Assembly: GCA_943788345.1 (NCBI GenBank)
Contig: CALSPX010000011.1
Coordinates: forward strand, 1-64,000
Length of the DNA stretch: 64,000 nucleotides
Origin: Ascidiaceihabitans sp023955215
Lineage (GTDB): Bacteria > Pseudomonadota > Alphaproteobacteria > Rhodobacterales > Rhodobacteraceae
Direction: 5' to 3'
The position numbers and the translations under genes are program-made. How positions within the stretch are numbered: the first letter of the stretch is position 1; each line of letters starts with the position of its first letter. The notes below the pieces were generated by a model. The model was not told where the DNA came from. It saw only the letters and a list, made by a program, of their open reading frames with translations, and searched no databases. This document shows positions 16,149 to 25,450 of this stretch, one piece after another.

Positions 16149-17156
16149 TTATTGCAGCATCAAGCTGCCGTCATCTGGCAAATAGCTGCCATCGAAATAC
16201 AGCGCTGCATCGGGTTCGGTCTGGAATTCGTAAACCGATTTGGTTTGCTCAATCGCGTTGGCCATGCGGTCAGCATCAATGCCGCCCATGCCGTTTTTCA
16301 TCACGTAGTCGGTCAGGACGTTGCCATTGATCGCCATTTGCAGACGTTCAGTTTCAAGGTCGGCGTCGGCGGCAGGGTTGCGTTCTATCAAGGCTGTGAT
16401 GGCGGTGTCAGGCGCGGCAATCGCATCCTTCCAACCCATTGCAACAGCGCTGAGGAACGCGGTCACGATCTCAGGGTTTTCAGCGGCAAAGTCAGTGTTA
16501 ACGATGATTGCATTACCATAAAGGTCGACACCGTAGTCGGCCATCAGCATTACTGAAATATCGTCCTCTGGCACGCCAAGACGTTTTAGGTTCAGCGTTG
16601 AGGAGAACGAGAAGCCGGTGATTGCGGCAACGTTACCTTCGGCCAACATCGGCTCGCGCGTTGGAAAGCCTACAGGTTCAACCGTGATCGCGTCCACATC
16701 GATGCCAGTTTCAGCGGCAAATATCGGGAACTGCGCCCATGCGCCATCGGGGGGGGGTGCGCCAAGAACCTTGCCCTCAAGGTCGGACGGCTCCATCACG
16801 CCAAGAGACTCACGCCCGACGATGGCGAACGGTGGCTTGTCGTAGACCATCATCACAGCCGTCACTGGCGCGTCAGGGTTTTGATCAAGGAAGCGCATGA
16901 GTGAATTGATGTCAGCAAAGCCGATCGGAAACGCACCAGTTGCGACCTTTGGGATGGCGTCCAGCGATCCGGCACCCTCACTGATTGTGACGTTCAGGTC
17001 TGAATCGGAAAAATAGCCGGCATCTAAGGCATGAAAGTAGGGCGCAGATGGTCCTTCGAATTTCCAATCTAGCGCGAATGGTATGTCGGTTTGAGCCAAA
17101 AGGGGCGTACCAAGTGCAGCGATTAGCGCCACTGGCAGTGCTTTGTTAAAAAACAT
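16149..17156 (-). CDS. NitT/TauT (NMT1/THI5-like) ABC substrate-binding protein
   Basis: A 335-residue periplasmic protein with a signal peptide (about residues 1-21, ending LLAQ). The NMT1/THI5 fold is suggested by FALDWKFEGPSAPYFHALDAGYF after the signal, EGAGSLDAIPKVATG, and APPPDGAW near the hinge. It is the first gene of a binding protein-ATPase-permease operon. Candidate ligands for this class include thiamine precursors, taurine, nitrate and other small anions or heterocycles; no adjacent catabolic gene decides between them. Confidence 0.88.
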   Translation of the reverse strand: MFFNKALPVALIAALGTPLLAQTDIPFALDWKFEGPSAPYFHALDAGYFSDSDLNVTISEGAGSLDAIPKVATGAFPIGFADINSLMRFLDQNPDAPVTAVMMVYDKPPFAIVGRESLGVMEPSDLEGKVLGAPPPDGAWAQFPIFAAETGIDVDAITVEPVGFPTREPMLAEGNVAAITGFSFSSTLNLKRLGVPEDDISVMLMADYGVDLYGNAIIVNTDFAAENPEIVTAFLSAVAMGWKDAIAAPDTAITALIERNPAADADLETERLQMAINGNVLTDYVMKNGMGGIDADRMANAIEQTKSVYEFQTEPDAALYFDGSYLPDDGSLMLQ

Positions 17157-17736
17157 TATTAATCCTTCATTTTTTGAGTAATTTCTCTACTCGTCTGAAC
17201 ACAATTTTGACAACACTACTGGGGAATTTCCCAGAAAAGACCACATCGCGAATTACGAGACCTGCGCGGTGGCGAAAAAATTAAGCACCAAGCCTGGGAT
17301 TGCCTGATTTTTTAGCAATCACATAAGCCCGTGGAGAAATTCTGACGCTGACAGCAGTGTTGGTCATTATGACAAGGATCATCGGAGCTGTGACAGTCAC
17401 TGCTGGGAAAATGGAAGGCGGTGCATCGATGCTGGTTCAGTCTGGTTCAGAAAAAAAAGTTGAACCAGGTGCTGGGATTGGGTTTCTTTGGGCTGATGAC
17501 AATCGGTGCGCATCATCAACAGTATCACCTTATGATCGCAACAGGGCGATCACCTCACAGAACAAAAGTTTAAAGCAGATTTTCAAAAACTATTGTGAAT
17601 AGGTCGCTTAGTCTGCATACGAGACCTTGAAGTAGAGCGCAGCGAATGTGTGCTGCCAGACCTCTCCTCCTCCAAACACACACTTTGGTAGACTTGTTGG
17701 TACGCCCTGCCGTAGTGCTGTGGCAAGGAGCAGGAC
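17157..17736. other. Intergenic region upstream of the ABC operon and integrase copy 1
   Basis: About 580 bases without a convincing gene. It should hold the promoter for the minus-strand transporter. An inverted repeat (CTGGTTCA with TGAACCAG) lies near 17430-17470. The last 60 bases match the DNA upstream of integrase copy 2, so the element boundary lies somewhere in this stretch. Confidence 0.5.
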
Positions 17737-18522
17737 ATGCGGCAGCTGCGCGACGACATACATCTGATACTGGACGGCGAGGTGCGTGTGTATCGTCGTG
17801 AGCGCAACAAGCGTTGGCAGACAGCCTTTGTGATTGATGGGCACACCATGCGCATCAGCACAGGCAAGCGCGATTTGGCTGAGGCCAAGGAGTATGCCCG
17901 CGATACGTTCCTCGAGTATAAGTTCCGCCATAAGAATGACCTGCCCGTTGTGACCAAAAAGTTCAGCGACGTTGCGCGCCTTACCATTGCCGATATGCGC
18001 AAACAGTTAGACGCTGGTTTAGGGCGCAAGGTCTACGAAGATTACATCGTGTGCATAGAACGCTACCTCATACCTTTCTTTGGCGCACAGTATAGTGACC
18101 TCAATCGACTACAAAAAATCCAAGACTTCTACGAATGGCGACGGGCAAAGATGGGCCGTGAGCCGAAAGCATCAACGCTGAACACCCACAACTCAGCCAT
18201 GAACCGCGTGTTTGAAGAAGCTGTGGCGCGTGGCTTTATCGCCCACAAGAGTGTGCCATTGATGGTAAATCGTGGTGAGAAGAGCGAGCGCCGCCCAGAC
18301 TTCACCCGCGAAGAATACGCCACACTGATCCGCAAGCTGCCAAGCTGGATCAACGCAGGCAAAGCAGGCAAACCTACAGACATGCGGCACCTCATGCGGG
18401 ACTATGTGTTGATCATGGCAAATACGGGCATGAGGCACGGCACGAAAGCGCTAAACCTCAAGTGGAAGCATGTGACACTGTTTGAGGAGAAAGACCTGCA
18501 ATACTTGGAGATGAGTGTTTGA
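17737..18522 (+). pseudogene. Phage-type integrase, copy 1, 3' truncated
   Basis: A 261-codon frame encoding the N-terminal SAM-like domain and the first third of a tyrosine integrase catalytic domain. It keeps the first catalytic Arg (NTGMRHGTKAL) and then ends at LEMSV, where DNA of the 50-bp repeat replaces the rest; the HxxR and Tyr motifs are gone. Compared with copy 2 (25451-26686), a +1 and a -1 change near 18093-18111 swap six residues (SDLNRL for VTSID plus one) and restore the frame. It cannot be active as an integrase. Confidence 0.88.
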
Positions 18523-18564
18523 TTCACTCGTTGCGATTTGTGTTGGCAGGTATAGTTTAGATGA
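18515..18564 (+). repeat. 50-bp direct repeat, copy B
   Basis: Begins GTGTTTGATTCACTCGTTGC and is 45/50 identical to copy A at 13816-13865. It starts exactly where integrase copy 1 diverges from copy 2, so it marks a recombination or insertion junction. Confidence 0.8.
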
Positions 18565-19032
18565 AATTAGAGAGCTTCGAATTCCTGTCTACCCGCCACA
18601 TATCCCTATTAAGAGGCTGATTTTATTATAATTTAATTTTATGTAAAATCTCTACCCACAACGCTACCCACAATGAAACATCAGATCAAAATAGAGTTAA
18701 TCAGGGGTTACTGCGCCTGATCTCTATAGTTGAGATTGAGGCCTATGGACCGCACCCCCCCCAATCATAAGGCCCCGCGTCTTGCACCACGGGCCTTCAG
18801 TATTAGCGTTGTAAACTCATTCTGGGGTAATTTTTTGGGAGACTACATTTCTATTCACGGACCAGTTTCAAGCTTAACTGTGCCGCTGCTCTTGCTGAGT
18901 GGCGTCAATTATTGAGCGCATAGATTGTGATTGCCTCCTCAATCTGATGCTTGCAATTATTAGTCTGACAGCACCAAATATTATTTTGTGAATTGGTTGC
19001 GCTTTTCGCCGAATGTTCTCAGTCTTGTTATT
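18565..19032. other. Intergenic region between integrase remnant and glucosylglycerate genes
   Basis: About 470 A+T-rich bases. It contains two CTACCCACAA motifs near 18650-18672 and a short unlikely frame at 18730-18915. The promoter for the phosphatase-gpgS pair should lie in the last 150 bases. No gene is supported. Confidence 0.45.
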
Positions 19033-19815
19033 ATGAGATCCCAAATGCCTTTGCTTGTTTTTACTGACCTTGACGGTACTTTGCTTTGTCATGACACATA
19101 CCAATCTGATGCGGCAAGTCCTGCGCTTAAACGCCTTGAAAATATAGGTGTTGGTGTCGTGTTGGCCAGCAGCAAGACTGCATCTGAAATCTATGTTTTA
19201 CGCGAAGAATTGCGATTGCAGCATTGGCCCGCGATTGTTGAAAATGGTGCGGGCCTTCTGCCCGCTCAAGCTAAGGGCGCATTAGACAGTACTATTTATG
19301 CTCAATTGCGCGCCAAACTGGATAAAATTTCAGCAAACCTTCGTGTGTTATTCTGCGGGTTTGGCGATATGAGTATAACACAGATTGCCGACAGAACGGG
19401 CCTTTCTCTCTCAGCAGCGGCTCTTGCTAAAGAGCGTGCGTTCTCAGAACCTGGAATTTGGTTGGGGACGTCGAAAGAAAAAAAGATATTTATTAAAACA
19501 TTGAGATATCAGGGAATATTCGCCTGTGAAGGAGGGCGGTTTCTGACCTTGTCATTTGGCGCGACAAAGGCAAATCAAATAGCCCAAATCACAAAAACCT
19601 TAGCCCCGCGCCATACGATAGCGCTTGGTGATGCACCCAATGATATCGAAATGCTTGAAGCCGCAGATTTTGGTGTAATCATTGCAAATCCTCATCGCGA
19701 GCCGTTACCTGAATTAAATGGCGAGAAGTTCGGTAGGATTACACGTACCAAACAGACCGGGCCGGTGGCTTGGAACGCTGCGATCTTGGCGCACTTGAAG
19801 TGGCATAGTTTATGA
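19033..19815 (+). CDS. Mannosyl/glucosyl-3-phosphoglycerate phosphatase family (HAD-IIB)
   Basis: About 260 residues; the start is ATG 19033 (MRSQMP) or ATG 19045. HAD motif I is FTDLDGTLL at the N-terminus, motif II lies in VVLASSKTA, and motif IV is ALGDAPNDIEML near the C-terminus. This is the MpgP-type HAD family, which removes phosphate from glucosyl- or mannosyl-3-phosphoglycerate. Its partner gpgS starts 15 bases downstream, so the likely product is glucosylglycerate, a compatible solute. Confidence 0.88.
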   Translation: MRSQMPLLVFTDLDGTLLCHDTYQSDAASPALKRLENIGVGVVLASSKTASEIYVLREELRLQHWPAIVENGAGLLPAQAKGALDSTIYAQLRAKLDKISANLRVLFCGFGDMSITQIADRTGLSLSAAALAKERAFSEPGIWLGTSKEKKIFIKTLRYQGIFACEGGRFLTLSFGATKANQIAQITKTLAPRHTIALGDAPNDIEMLEAADFGVIIANPHREPLPELNGEKFGRITRTKQTGPVAWNAAILAHLKWHSL

Positions 19816-19830
19816 ATAGGATACAATCAT

Positions 19831-21051
19831 ATGGCGGATTTCCATCAAAACGGCAACATCACAACACTGCATAATTTGCGTACGAGATCGCTGGATGAAC
19901 TGACCTATGAGCTCGAAACCTTTGCTGTAAACCGCAAGATGTCGTTGGTTTTACCGTGCCTGTATTCCGAGTTGGAAACGCCTGCGATGCCTAACATACG
20001 TAATGAACTGTCGAAGGTGCCCTATCTCCATCGCATCATCATTGGCCTGGATCGTGCAGATGAAGCTCAGTATCGTCTCGCCAAAGAGTTTTTTAAAGGC
20101 CTCAACCAAAATCACATTGTTATTTGGAATGATAGTCCAAGGATGCTGGCTCTTGGGGCCAAGCTTGTTGAGATGGGGCTGGCACCCTCTGAGCCTGGCA
20201 AAGGCAAGAACGTCTGGTCAGCAATCGGATATCTGATCGCTTGCGAAGATAGTGCCGTGATGGCGATCCATGATTGCGATATTTTGACTTACACAAATGA
20301 GCTGTTGGCTCGCTTGATCTATCCTGTTGCGAACGTGAATTTTCCCTATCAACTTGCCAAGGGCTATTATGCGCGCGTTGGTCAAGATCGCTTGAACGGA
20401 CGCGTGTCACGTTTGCTTGTAAGCCCACTTTTGATTGCAATGAAGAAGGTAATTGGAGATCGTGACTACCTCGATTATCTGCGCAGCTTCCGCTATCCGC
20501 TGTCTGGGGAATTCGCCATGCGAACCTCTATGTTACCAGATCTACGGGTTCCGTCAGATTGGGGCCTAGAGATTGGTATACTCTCTGAAGCGTGGCGCAA
20601 TCTTGCTCCGCGTGCTGTTTGCCAAGTTGAGGTTGCTGATCAATATGATCACAAGCACCAGCAACTCAGCGAAGAAAATGCAAATGCGGGCTTGAGTCGA
20701 ATGTCGATAGACATTTGTAAAGCGATTTTTCGTAAGCTTGCCACGGATGGCACAGTCTTTACACCAAATGTGTTTCGCACTTTGAAGGCAACTTACTACC
20801 GTTGCGCGTTAGATGTGCTTGAGGCTTATTACAACGATGCCAAGATGAATGGCTTATCGATCGACCGACACAAAGAAGAACGTGCGATTGAGCTTTTTGC
20901 GGAAAACATCATGCAGGCTGGTCATTTCTTTTTGGATAACCCACATGAAACTCCGTTCATTTCGACCTGGAACCGCGTGCATTCTGCTGACCCTGGTTTT
21001 CTTGCCGAGCTGCGAGCGGCTGCGGCTGCAGATGAAGCAGATTATGCCTAA
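19831..21051 (+). CDS. gpgS: Glucosyl-3-phosphoglycerate synthase (GT81)
   Basis: A 406-residue family 81 glycosyltransferase. It transfers glucose from an NDP-glucose donor to 3-phosphoglycerate. Visible marks are MSLVLPCLYSELE near the N-terminus, PGKGKNVWSAIGY, the metal-binding HDCDI, FPYQLAKGYYARV, and FRYPLSGEFAMR. The length suits bacterial GpgS. It is in an operon with its phosphatase and convergent with the phosphorylase gene, overlapping it by 4 bases. GalU, encoded two genes away, could supply UDP-glucose; which nucleotide it prefers is not visible. Confidence 0.92.
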   Translation: MADFHQNGNITTLHNLRTRSLDELTYELETFAVNRKMSLVLPCLYSELETPAMPNIRNELSKVPYLHRIIIGLDRADEAQYRLAKEFFKGLNQNHIVIWNDSPRMLALGAKLVEMGLAPSEPGKGKNVWSAIGYLIACEDSAVMAIHDCDILTYTNELLARLIYPVANVNFPYQLAKGYYARVGQDRLNGRVSRLLVSPLLIAMKKVIGDRDYLDYLRSFRYPLSGEFAMRTSMLPDLRVPSDWGLEIGILSEAWRNLAPRAVCQVEVADQYDHKHQQLSEENANAGLSRMSIDICKAIFRKLATDGTVFTPNVFRTLKATYYRCALDVLEAYYNDAKMNGLSIDRHKEERAIELFAENIMQAGHFFLDNPHETPFISTWNRVHSADPGFLAELRAAAAADEADYA

Positions 21052-22796
21052 CAGCGGTTGGTGATCCACATGCACTGGTAAGGGGCCACTATGATTTCTG
21101 ATGCTTTGGGGTATATGATAGTGTCGCTAAGCAGGTCGACCCAATGTTGATCTTCGATCAGGTTGAGCGCGGCGGTGGATATTGTGACGGCGGTATTGTT
21201 GACATTGTGCAATGCGAAAATTGATTGGCAGCGATCAACGCTTTGCCGCCAAATGCCGAATACGCGGTCGTCGCCCATGTTTACGGTGAATTGCGTTGCG
21301 TTGGGATGGAAAGCTACCTGCTTTTTGCGAATTAGCAAACGATCAGACAGGTCAGCCATAACGCGTGCCTGCGATGTGGTAGGATCATCCAGCTTTTTGC
21401 GTAAGTTCGGATAATTCCACCGATGACGGTTGATTGCACGCTTCATGCCACGGCGATTCACACCGTCATAATCGTTAGGCGTGGCTAGCATAGCGTGAAT
21501 ATAGAAGGCGGGGATGCCCTCAAGTGACATGACAATCGTCTGTGAGCAGATGAAGCGTTCATGATGATGCGCGTCTGCCCCGGCAAAGGTTCGGGACATA
21601 GCATCATAGAAACTCGTGTTCAGTTCGTAAGGGCTTTCGCTACCGTCGGACAGCTTGCGCATGGATACCAATCCGCCAATGTCTTTGACGGTCTCGATCA
21701 CCTGTTGCTTTTCGCCCTCTGGTAACAACCCTTCGGCGGGTCGCATCCCAATGCCGTCATGGCTAGCCGTAAAGTTCAAATAAGCACAGCCCATTGGTGC
21801 GGGTGGCACTGCGCGTTGCCAGCGGCGCAGATATTCGGCGTTACCGGACATCATCGCGTGCAAAATTAGTGGCGGCAACGGGAAGTTATAGATTGCGTGC
21901 GCTTCGTCACCTTGGCCAAAATAGCTCAGATTCTCGGCTTTGGGCACATTGGTTTCCGTCAACAGAATGATTTTTTCGCTCGCGAAATCACAAAGCAACC
22001 GCATCAATTTAATCACCGCATGTGTCTGGGGTAAATGGATTGAGGGCGAACCAACCTCTTTCCACAAAAAAGCCACAGCATCGAGCCGGATGATCTGCAC
22101 ACCGTTGTCGACGTGCAGGCGGATGATCCGCAGGAACTCTAACAAGACTTCAGGATTGCGGAAATCAAGATCAATTTGATCGTGACTAAAGGTGCACCAG
22201 ACGTGGCGTACCCCGTTTTTTGTTTCGACCTCTTGCAGCAGAGGGGTCGTACGGGGGCGAATTACGTCGCGCAAGTCATCCTTGGGCGATGCTTCAAAGA
22301 AAAACTTGTCATAGGGAGCTTGACCTTGACGATAGGCATTAAACCAGTTTCCTTGGCTCGAAACATGGTTTAACACCAGGTCGGACATCAGCGTGAAATC
22401 TTGTGCGATGCGTTTGATATCGGGCCAATCGCCAAGCTGCGGATTAACTGCGCGAAAATCAGACACCGCAAAACCGTCGTCGGACGTATATGGAAAGAAT
22501 GGCAGGATATGCACCGCATTCAGGGTACCATCGAGATAGGTTCCTAAGAAGTCTGAGAGTAGATCAAGCGGCTTATGCGTACCATCGACGATAGAGTTGC
22601 CATAGGTGATTAGTAGAGCATCCTTTTGAGACCACATGGTATTTCCTGGAACGCGGCCTCGTCTGCGTCTCTCACTGCCCTCGGGCCAAAATGCGTCGAT
22701 GACCATCCTGGAGAGGATATCGGCGTCAAGTTCAGGATATATTTTCCGGAGAAATTTAGAAATTTTCGGGCCAATCGCTCCTGCATAATCTTTCAT
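21048..22796 (-). CDS. GH13_18 sucrose phosphorylase-like enzyme, probable glucosylglycerate phosphorylase
   Basis: A 582-residue GH13 alpha-amylase-fold enzyme of the sucrose phosphorylase subfamily. The nucleophile is D239 in IIRLDAV, the acid/base E281 in LLTETNV, and the transition-state pair H346-D347 is in TASHDGIG. Subfamily members cleave sucrose, sucrose 6-phosphate, glucosylglycerol or glucosylglycerate with phosphate. Its position end-to-end with gpgS favours glucosylglycerate, giving glucose 1-phosphate plus glycerate; the substrate is inferred. GalU, the next gene upstream on this strand, uses glucose 1-phosphate. Confidence 0.88.
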   Translation of the reverse strand: MKDYAGAIGPKISKFLRKIYPELDADILSRMVIDAFWPEGSERRRRGRVPGNTMWSQKDALLITYGNSIVDGTHKPLDLLSDFLGTYLDGTLNAVHILPFFPYTSDDGFAVSDFRAVNPQLGDWPDIKRIAQDFTLMSDLVLNHVSSQGNWFNAYRQGQAPYDKFFFEASPKDDLRDVIRPRTTPLLQEVETKNGVRHVWCTFSHDQIDLDFRNPEVLLEFLRIIRLHVDNGVQIIRLDAVAFLWKEVGSPSIHLPQTHAVIKLMRLLCDFASEKIILLTETNVPKAENLSYFGQGDEAHAIYNFPLPPLILHAMMSGNAEYLRRWQRAVPPAPMGCAYLNFTASHDGIGMRPAEGLLPEGEKQQVIETVKDIGGLVSMRKLSDGSESPYELNTSFYDAMSRTFAGADAHHHERFICSQTIVMSLEGIPAFYIHAMLATPNDYDGVNRRGMKRAINRHRWNYPNLRKKLDDPTTSQARVMADLSDRLLIRKKQVAFHPNATQFTVNMGDDRVFGIWRQSVDRCQSIFALHNVNNTAVTISTAALNLIEDQHWVDLLSDTIIYPKASEIIVAPYQCMWITNRC

Positions 22797-22870
22797 GGAA
22801 ATTCAGCTCAGCTTTTCTGGGTTTGTTAGATCTAAAATATAATTGAATTAGGACAGCTCTGACTAAAGAG

Positions 22871-23692
22871 TTAGCGCATCCCTTGACCTGCCACGTGTAC
22901 AATGGCATCCAAGTATCCCTGCACGCTGCCACAATCAAAACGTCGTCCGTTCAGCGTAACGGCTTCAACCGCAGTTTGAGCAGCTTGCGTGTTGATGGCG
23001 TCGGCAAGTTGGATTTCACCACCGGCTCCTGCTGGCTGCGTGCGTAGAATGTCAAAAACATCTGGGGTTAGTACATAACGCCCAATACTGGCTAAGTTTG
23101 AAGGCGCTTTGTCTGCGTCGGGCTTTTCAACAAGTCCTGCGACTGATCCTAGTTCGCCCTTAGGTATGATGACACCGTATTTAGAAATATCAGGACCTTG
23201 CACCTCCATGACGCTGAGCTGAGTTTTACCAGAGGCCTCAAAGCCACGTGCGAGATCTGCTGTTACACCTGCACCCTCATAAGTGAGAAAGTCATCGGCT
23301 AGTAGCACTGCAAACGGATCATTGCCCACGGCTCGTTCGGCGCAAAGTACTGCATGGCCCAAACCCAGTTGTTCTGGCTGACGCACAAAGATACACTCTA
23401 CTCCTGTGGGCAAGATGTTTTTGACCATTTCTGCTTGCTCTGCTTTGCCTTTAGCCCGCAGAGCCATTTCTAACTCTGGGTTATTATCAAAATGATCTTC
23501 TATTGCGCGCTTATTGCGGCCTGTGACAAAAATAAGTGTATCAATGCCAGCAGAAATGGCTTCTTCAGCTGCGTACTGAATGAGCGGCTTATCTACGATG
23601 GGCAGTAGCTCTTTTGGCATAGCTTTTGTCGCTGGCAAGAAACGTGTGCCAAAGCCTGCGACAGGGAATACTGCTTTGCGAATTTTCTGCAT
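22871..23692 (-). CDS. galU: UTP-glucose-1-phosphate uridylyltransferase
   Basis: A 273-residue GalU starting at MQKIRKAVFPVAGFG. It makes UDP-glucose from UTP and glucose 1-phosphate. The nucleotide-binding loop GFGTRFLPATKAMPKELL, the QAEQ-like stretch QPEQLGLGHAV, the metal Asp in LLADD and VEKP follow in order. The 5' end of the phosphorylase gene is 74 bases downstream, so both may be one unit that recycles glucose 1-phosphate into the donor pool for GpgS. Confidence 0.95.
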   Translation of the reverse strand: MQKIRKAVFPVAGFGTRFLPATKAMPKELLPIVDKPLIQYAAEEAISAGIDTLIFVTGRNKRAIEDHFDNNPELEMALRAKGKAEQAEMVKNILPTGVECIFVRQPEQLGLGHAVLCAERAVGNDPFAVLLADDFLTYEGAGVTADLARGFEASGKTQLSVMEVQGPDISKYGVIIPKGELGSVAGLVEKPDADKAPSNLASIGRYVLTPDVFDILRTQPAGAGGEIQLADAINTQAAQTAVEAVTLNGRRFDCGSVQGYLDAIVHVAGQGMR

Positions 23693-24009
23693 CTTTAGGC
23701 CCCTATTTGAGATTTTCTTCAACACCTTATTTCAAAGAGGTATGATAGCACTTTAATAGCTTTGTTGGTGCTTCGTTGGAGACTCATTTGGGCTAAGGTT
23801 AAAGGCATAGCACCGATGATGCTTAGTGCCCGAAATTTGTGCAAAAATAGATTCTTTTGAAACTAAAATTCTAATTCAGGCGGAGGAGTTTGCTGACGGT
23901 CATATCGCTTTTTTTCCATAACAGGCGGCATTACGTACACTTATGGCGGTGTAAAAGTGTCCGATCCGGCGCAGGTCCTAGACGCAACAGATACCCTAAT
24001 TCGTGGTCT

Positions 24010-24414
24010 GTTTGCTTGCGGCGAAATAGTCGGCGGCGTGTTCTTGCACGGTTATCCAGGTGGGTCGGGTTTAACATCGGGCACGATGACTTTGGAGTTG
24101 AGTAGAGTAACCTCAACCGTCTGCAAGAATTACCCATTCATGTGGTAAAGCTGGATAAGACCCTCATCGATGACTTTAACACTTCGGAAAGGGTGCGTAC
24201 GATTGTGCTCGGCATTGGGATGATTGTCAGAAGTTTGAATATGAAGGTGGTTGTCGAAGGTGTTGAGACAACTCAGCAGGGGCAGGCACTGATGCATTAC
24301 CATATCGTCACTCAGCAAGGGTATTTGCATGCCAAACCGATGCGGCCTGAGGAGGTCGTGGGCCAGCTCTCCAAGATTGGGGCGGATGTGGTAATCGGAG
24401 AGAGTACCGAGTAG
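24010..24414 (+). pseudogene. EAL-domain (cyclic-di-GMP phosphodiesterase) remnant
   Basis: Codons from 24085 read DDFGVE, a TAG stop at 24103, then SNLNRLQELPIHVVKLDK and, later, VVVEGVET and QGYLHAKPM: the C-terminal third of an EAL domain. A weak earlier match (GEIVGG, then HGYPGGSGL) near 24010-24060 may be the RW-HP region, which would mean the central part is deleted. With the internal stop, no catalytic core remains and the gene must be inactive. Confidence 0.75.
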
Positions 24415-24813
24415 GTCCCGGATATTCTGTAGCCTCACAGGTGTTGTCAGACAAACTTGACGGTTTTGCGGTTGATCCCTATTTTTGGTAAATGACAACA
24501 TGTTCTCCCTTCAAATACTTCAAGATTTCACCTGAAATTATCTGATTGGAAGTGAAGTATTGCATACGTTATCCATAGAGTTTTCGTCAGATGGAAGACA
24601 TCGCGCTTGAAACGAGCGATGCATATTCATATTCTATTATGGTTAGGTTAAAGGAATGTAAAATATGGTTCTTGGAGCTTCGTGAGTTTTTATGCCATGT
24701 TTAACACAGCTATTTTGCTCTACCTGCAAATGACAGTAAAAACACACTATTAAGCACACCACAAATCTTGCCCTATAAGTTACTGTTATCAAATAGCTAA
24801 ATTACACCACCTG

Positions 24814-24860
24814 TATTAAAAATCCTCGTGTCGGTGGTTCGATTTCGCCCTCGTGCACCA
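24814..24860 (+). other. tRNA-Phe 3'-end remnant (att-site-like)
   Basis: The stretch keeps the 3' half of an alphaproteobacterial tRNA-Phe: the anticodon-arm 3' side (AAAATCC then CGTG), a T arm GGTGG-TTCGATT-TCGCC and a terminal GCACCA. The D arm and 5' acceptor strand are missing, and the acceptor 3' strand is altered, so it is not a functional tRNA. Such 3' halves are left where an integrase recombines into a tRNA gene. An integrase gene lies 590 bases downstream. Confidence 0.7.
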
Positions 24861-24980
24861 TTTAAATCAACAATAACAATGACTTAACCTAGTGCAAAAT
24901 TTCAAAAAACCGCTAAAATCAAAAACACACCATAAACACACTTTTTGCCGTGTTGCTCGCTATTTTTAGGGCTTAATCGC

Positions 24981-25030
24981 TGTGTTGAACACAGTGTTGG
25001 CTAGTGCTGTGTTGCAAACACTGTGTTGGC
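24981..25030. repeat. Palindrome cluster 3 (AACAC-W-GTGTT family)
   Basis: AACACAGTGTT is at 24988-24998 and AACACTGTGTT at 25017-25027, with further GTGTTG half-sites around them. They are the same 11-bp odd palindromes as in clusters 1 and 2, 14-15 kb away. They lie between the tRNA-Phe remnant and integrase copy 2. Confidence 0.7.
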
Positions 25031-25096
25031 GGAGTTTTGGGAGAACATTGTTTTGGTAGGGCGTAATGTAAGCTTACAGTTAGAAGCCTGGATCCT

Positions 25097-25285
25097 TTAC
25101 TTAGTTTTTTGACGCATAACACCGAGAGGCTTCACATTTGATAGCACTGGGTTTTTGCCTTCATAGACCCGCATAACCCGGTCTATTGCTTCCGCTTGTG
25201 TTTGTGCCGAGCTGATGTGAGTTACGCTACCCTTGTCTGTATCGATCCTTATTTCAAATCGAGGGTTGCGCAGCGTAGTCGGCAT
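25097..25285 (-). CDS. Small hypothetical protein (62 aa)
   Basis: A 62-residue basic protein (begins MPTTLRNPRFEIRIDTDKG) with a beta-alpha pattern: a short strand, then AEAIDRVMRVYEGK as a helix. The upstream minus strand lacks a strong SD, although the ATG context is acceptable. It is unrecognised, lies opposite integrase copy 2, and may belong to the same element. Confidence 0.4.
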   Translation of the reverse strand: MPTTLRNPRFEIRIDTDKGSVTHISSAQTQAEAIDRVMRVYEGKNPVLSNVKPLGVMRQKTK

Positions 25286-25450
25286 GAGACGTTCCTGTGG
25301 TGAAGTTAATAATTAAGATAGTTCTTAAGTTGGGTTGATAGCAAAGTACAATCTCAAAGTTTCAGATTGGCACTTATTGGCACCCTCTTAAACACACTTC
25401 CGTAGACTTGTTGGTACGCCCTGCCGTAGTATTGTGTTGAGGAGTAGGAC

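Larger units (their letters stand above)
24415..25096. other. A+T-rich gene-free region with att-like and palindromic DNA
   Basis: About 680 bases with no supported gene. It contains the tRNA-Phe 3' remnant and palindrome cluster 3. Long A+T-rich stretches before and after suggest acquired DNA. Confidence 0.5.

Noticed and set aside
15476..16330. 284-codon open frame on the plus strand
   Set aside because: It lies antisense to the ABC ATPase and binding-protein genes, is Cys/His/Arg-rich and has no domain. It is a mirror frame of real genes.
18730..18915. 61-codon frame after integrase copy 1
   Set aside because: No SD, odd composition, no match to any family pattern; probably chance.
24814..24860. 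An intact tRNA gene
   Set aside because: Only the 3' half of tRNA-Phe is present; there is no D arm or 5' acceptor strand, so no cloverleaf can form.
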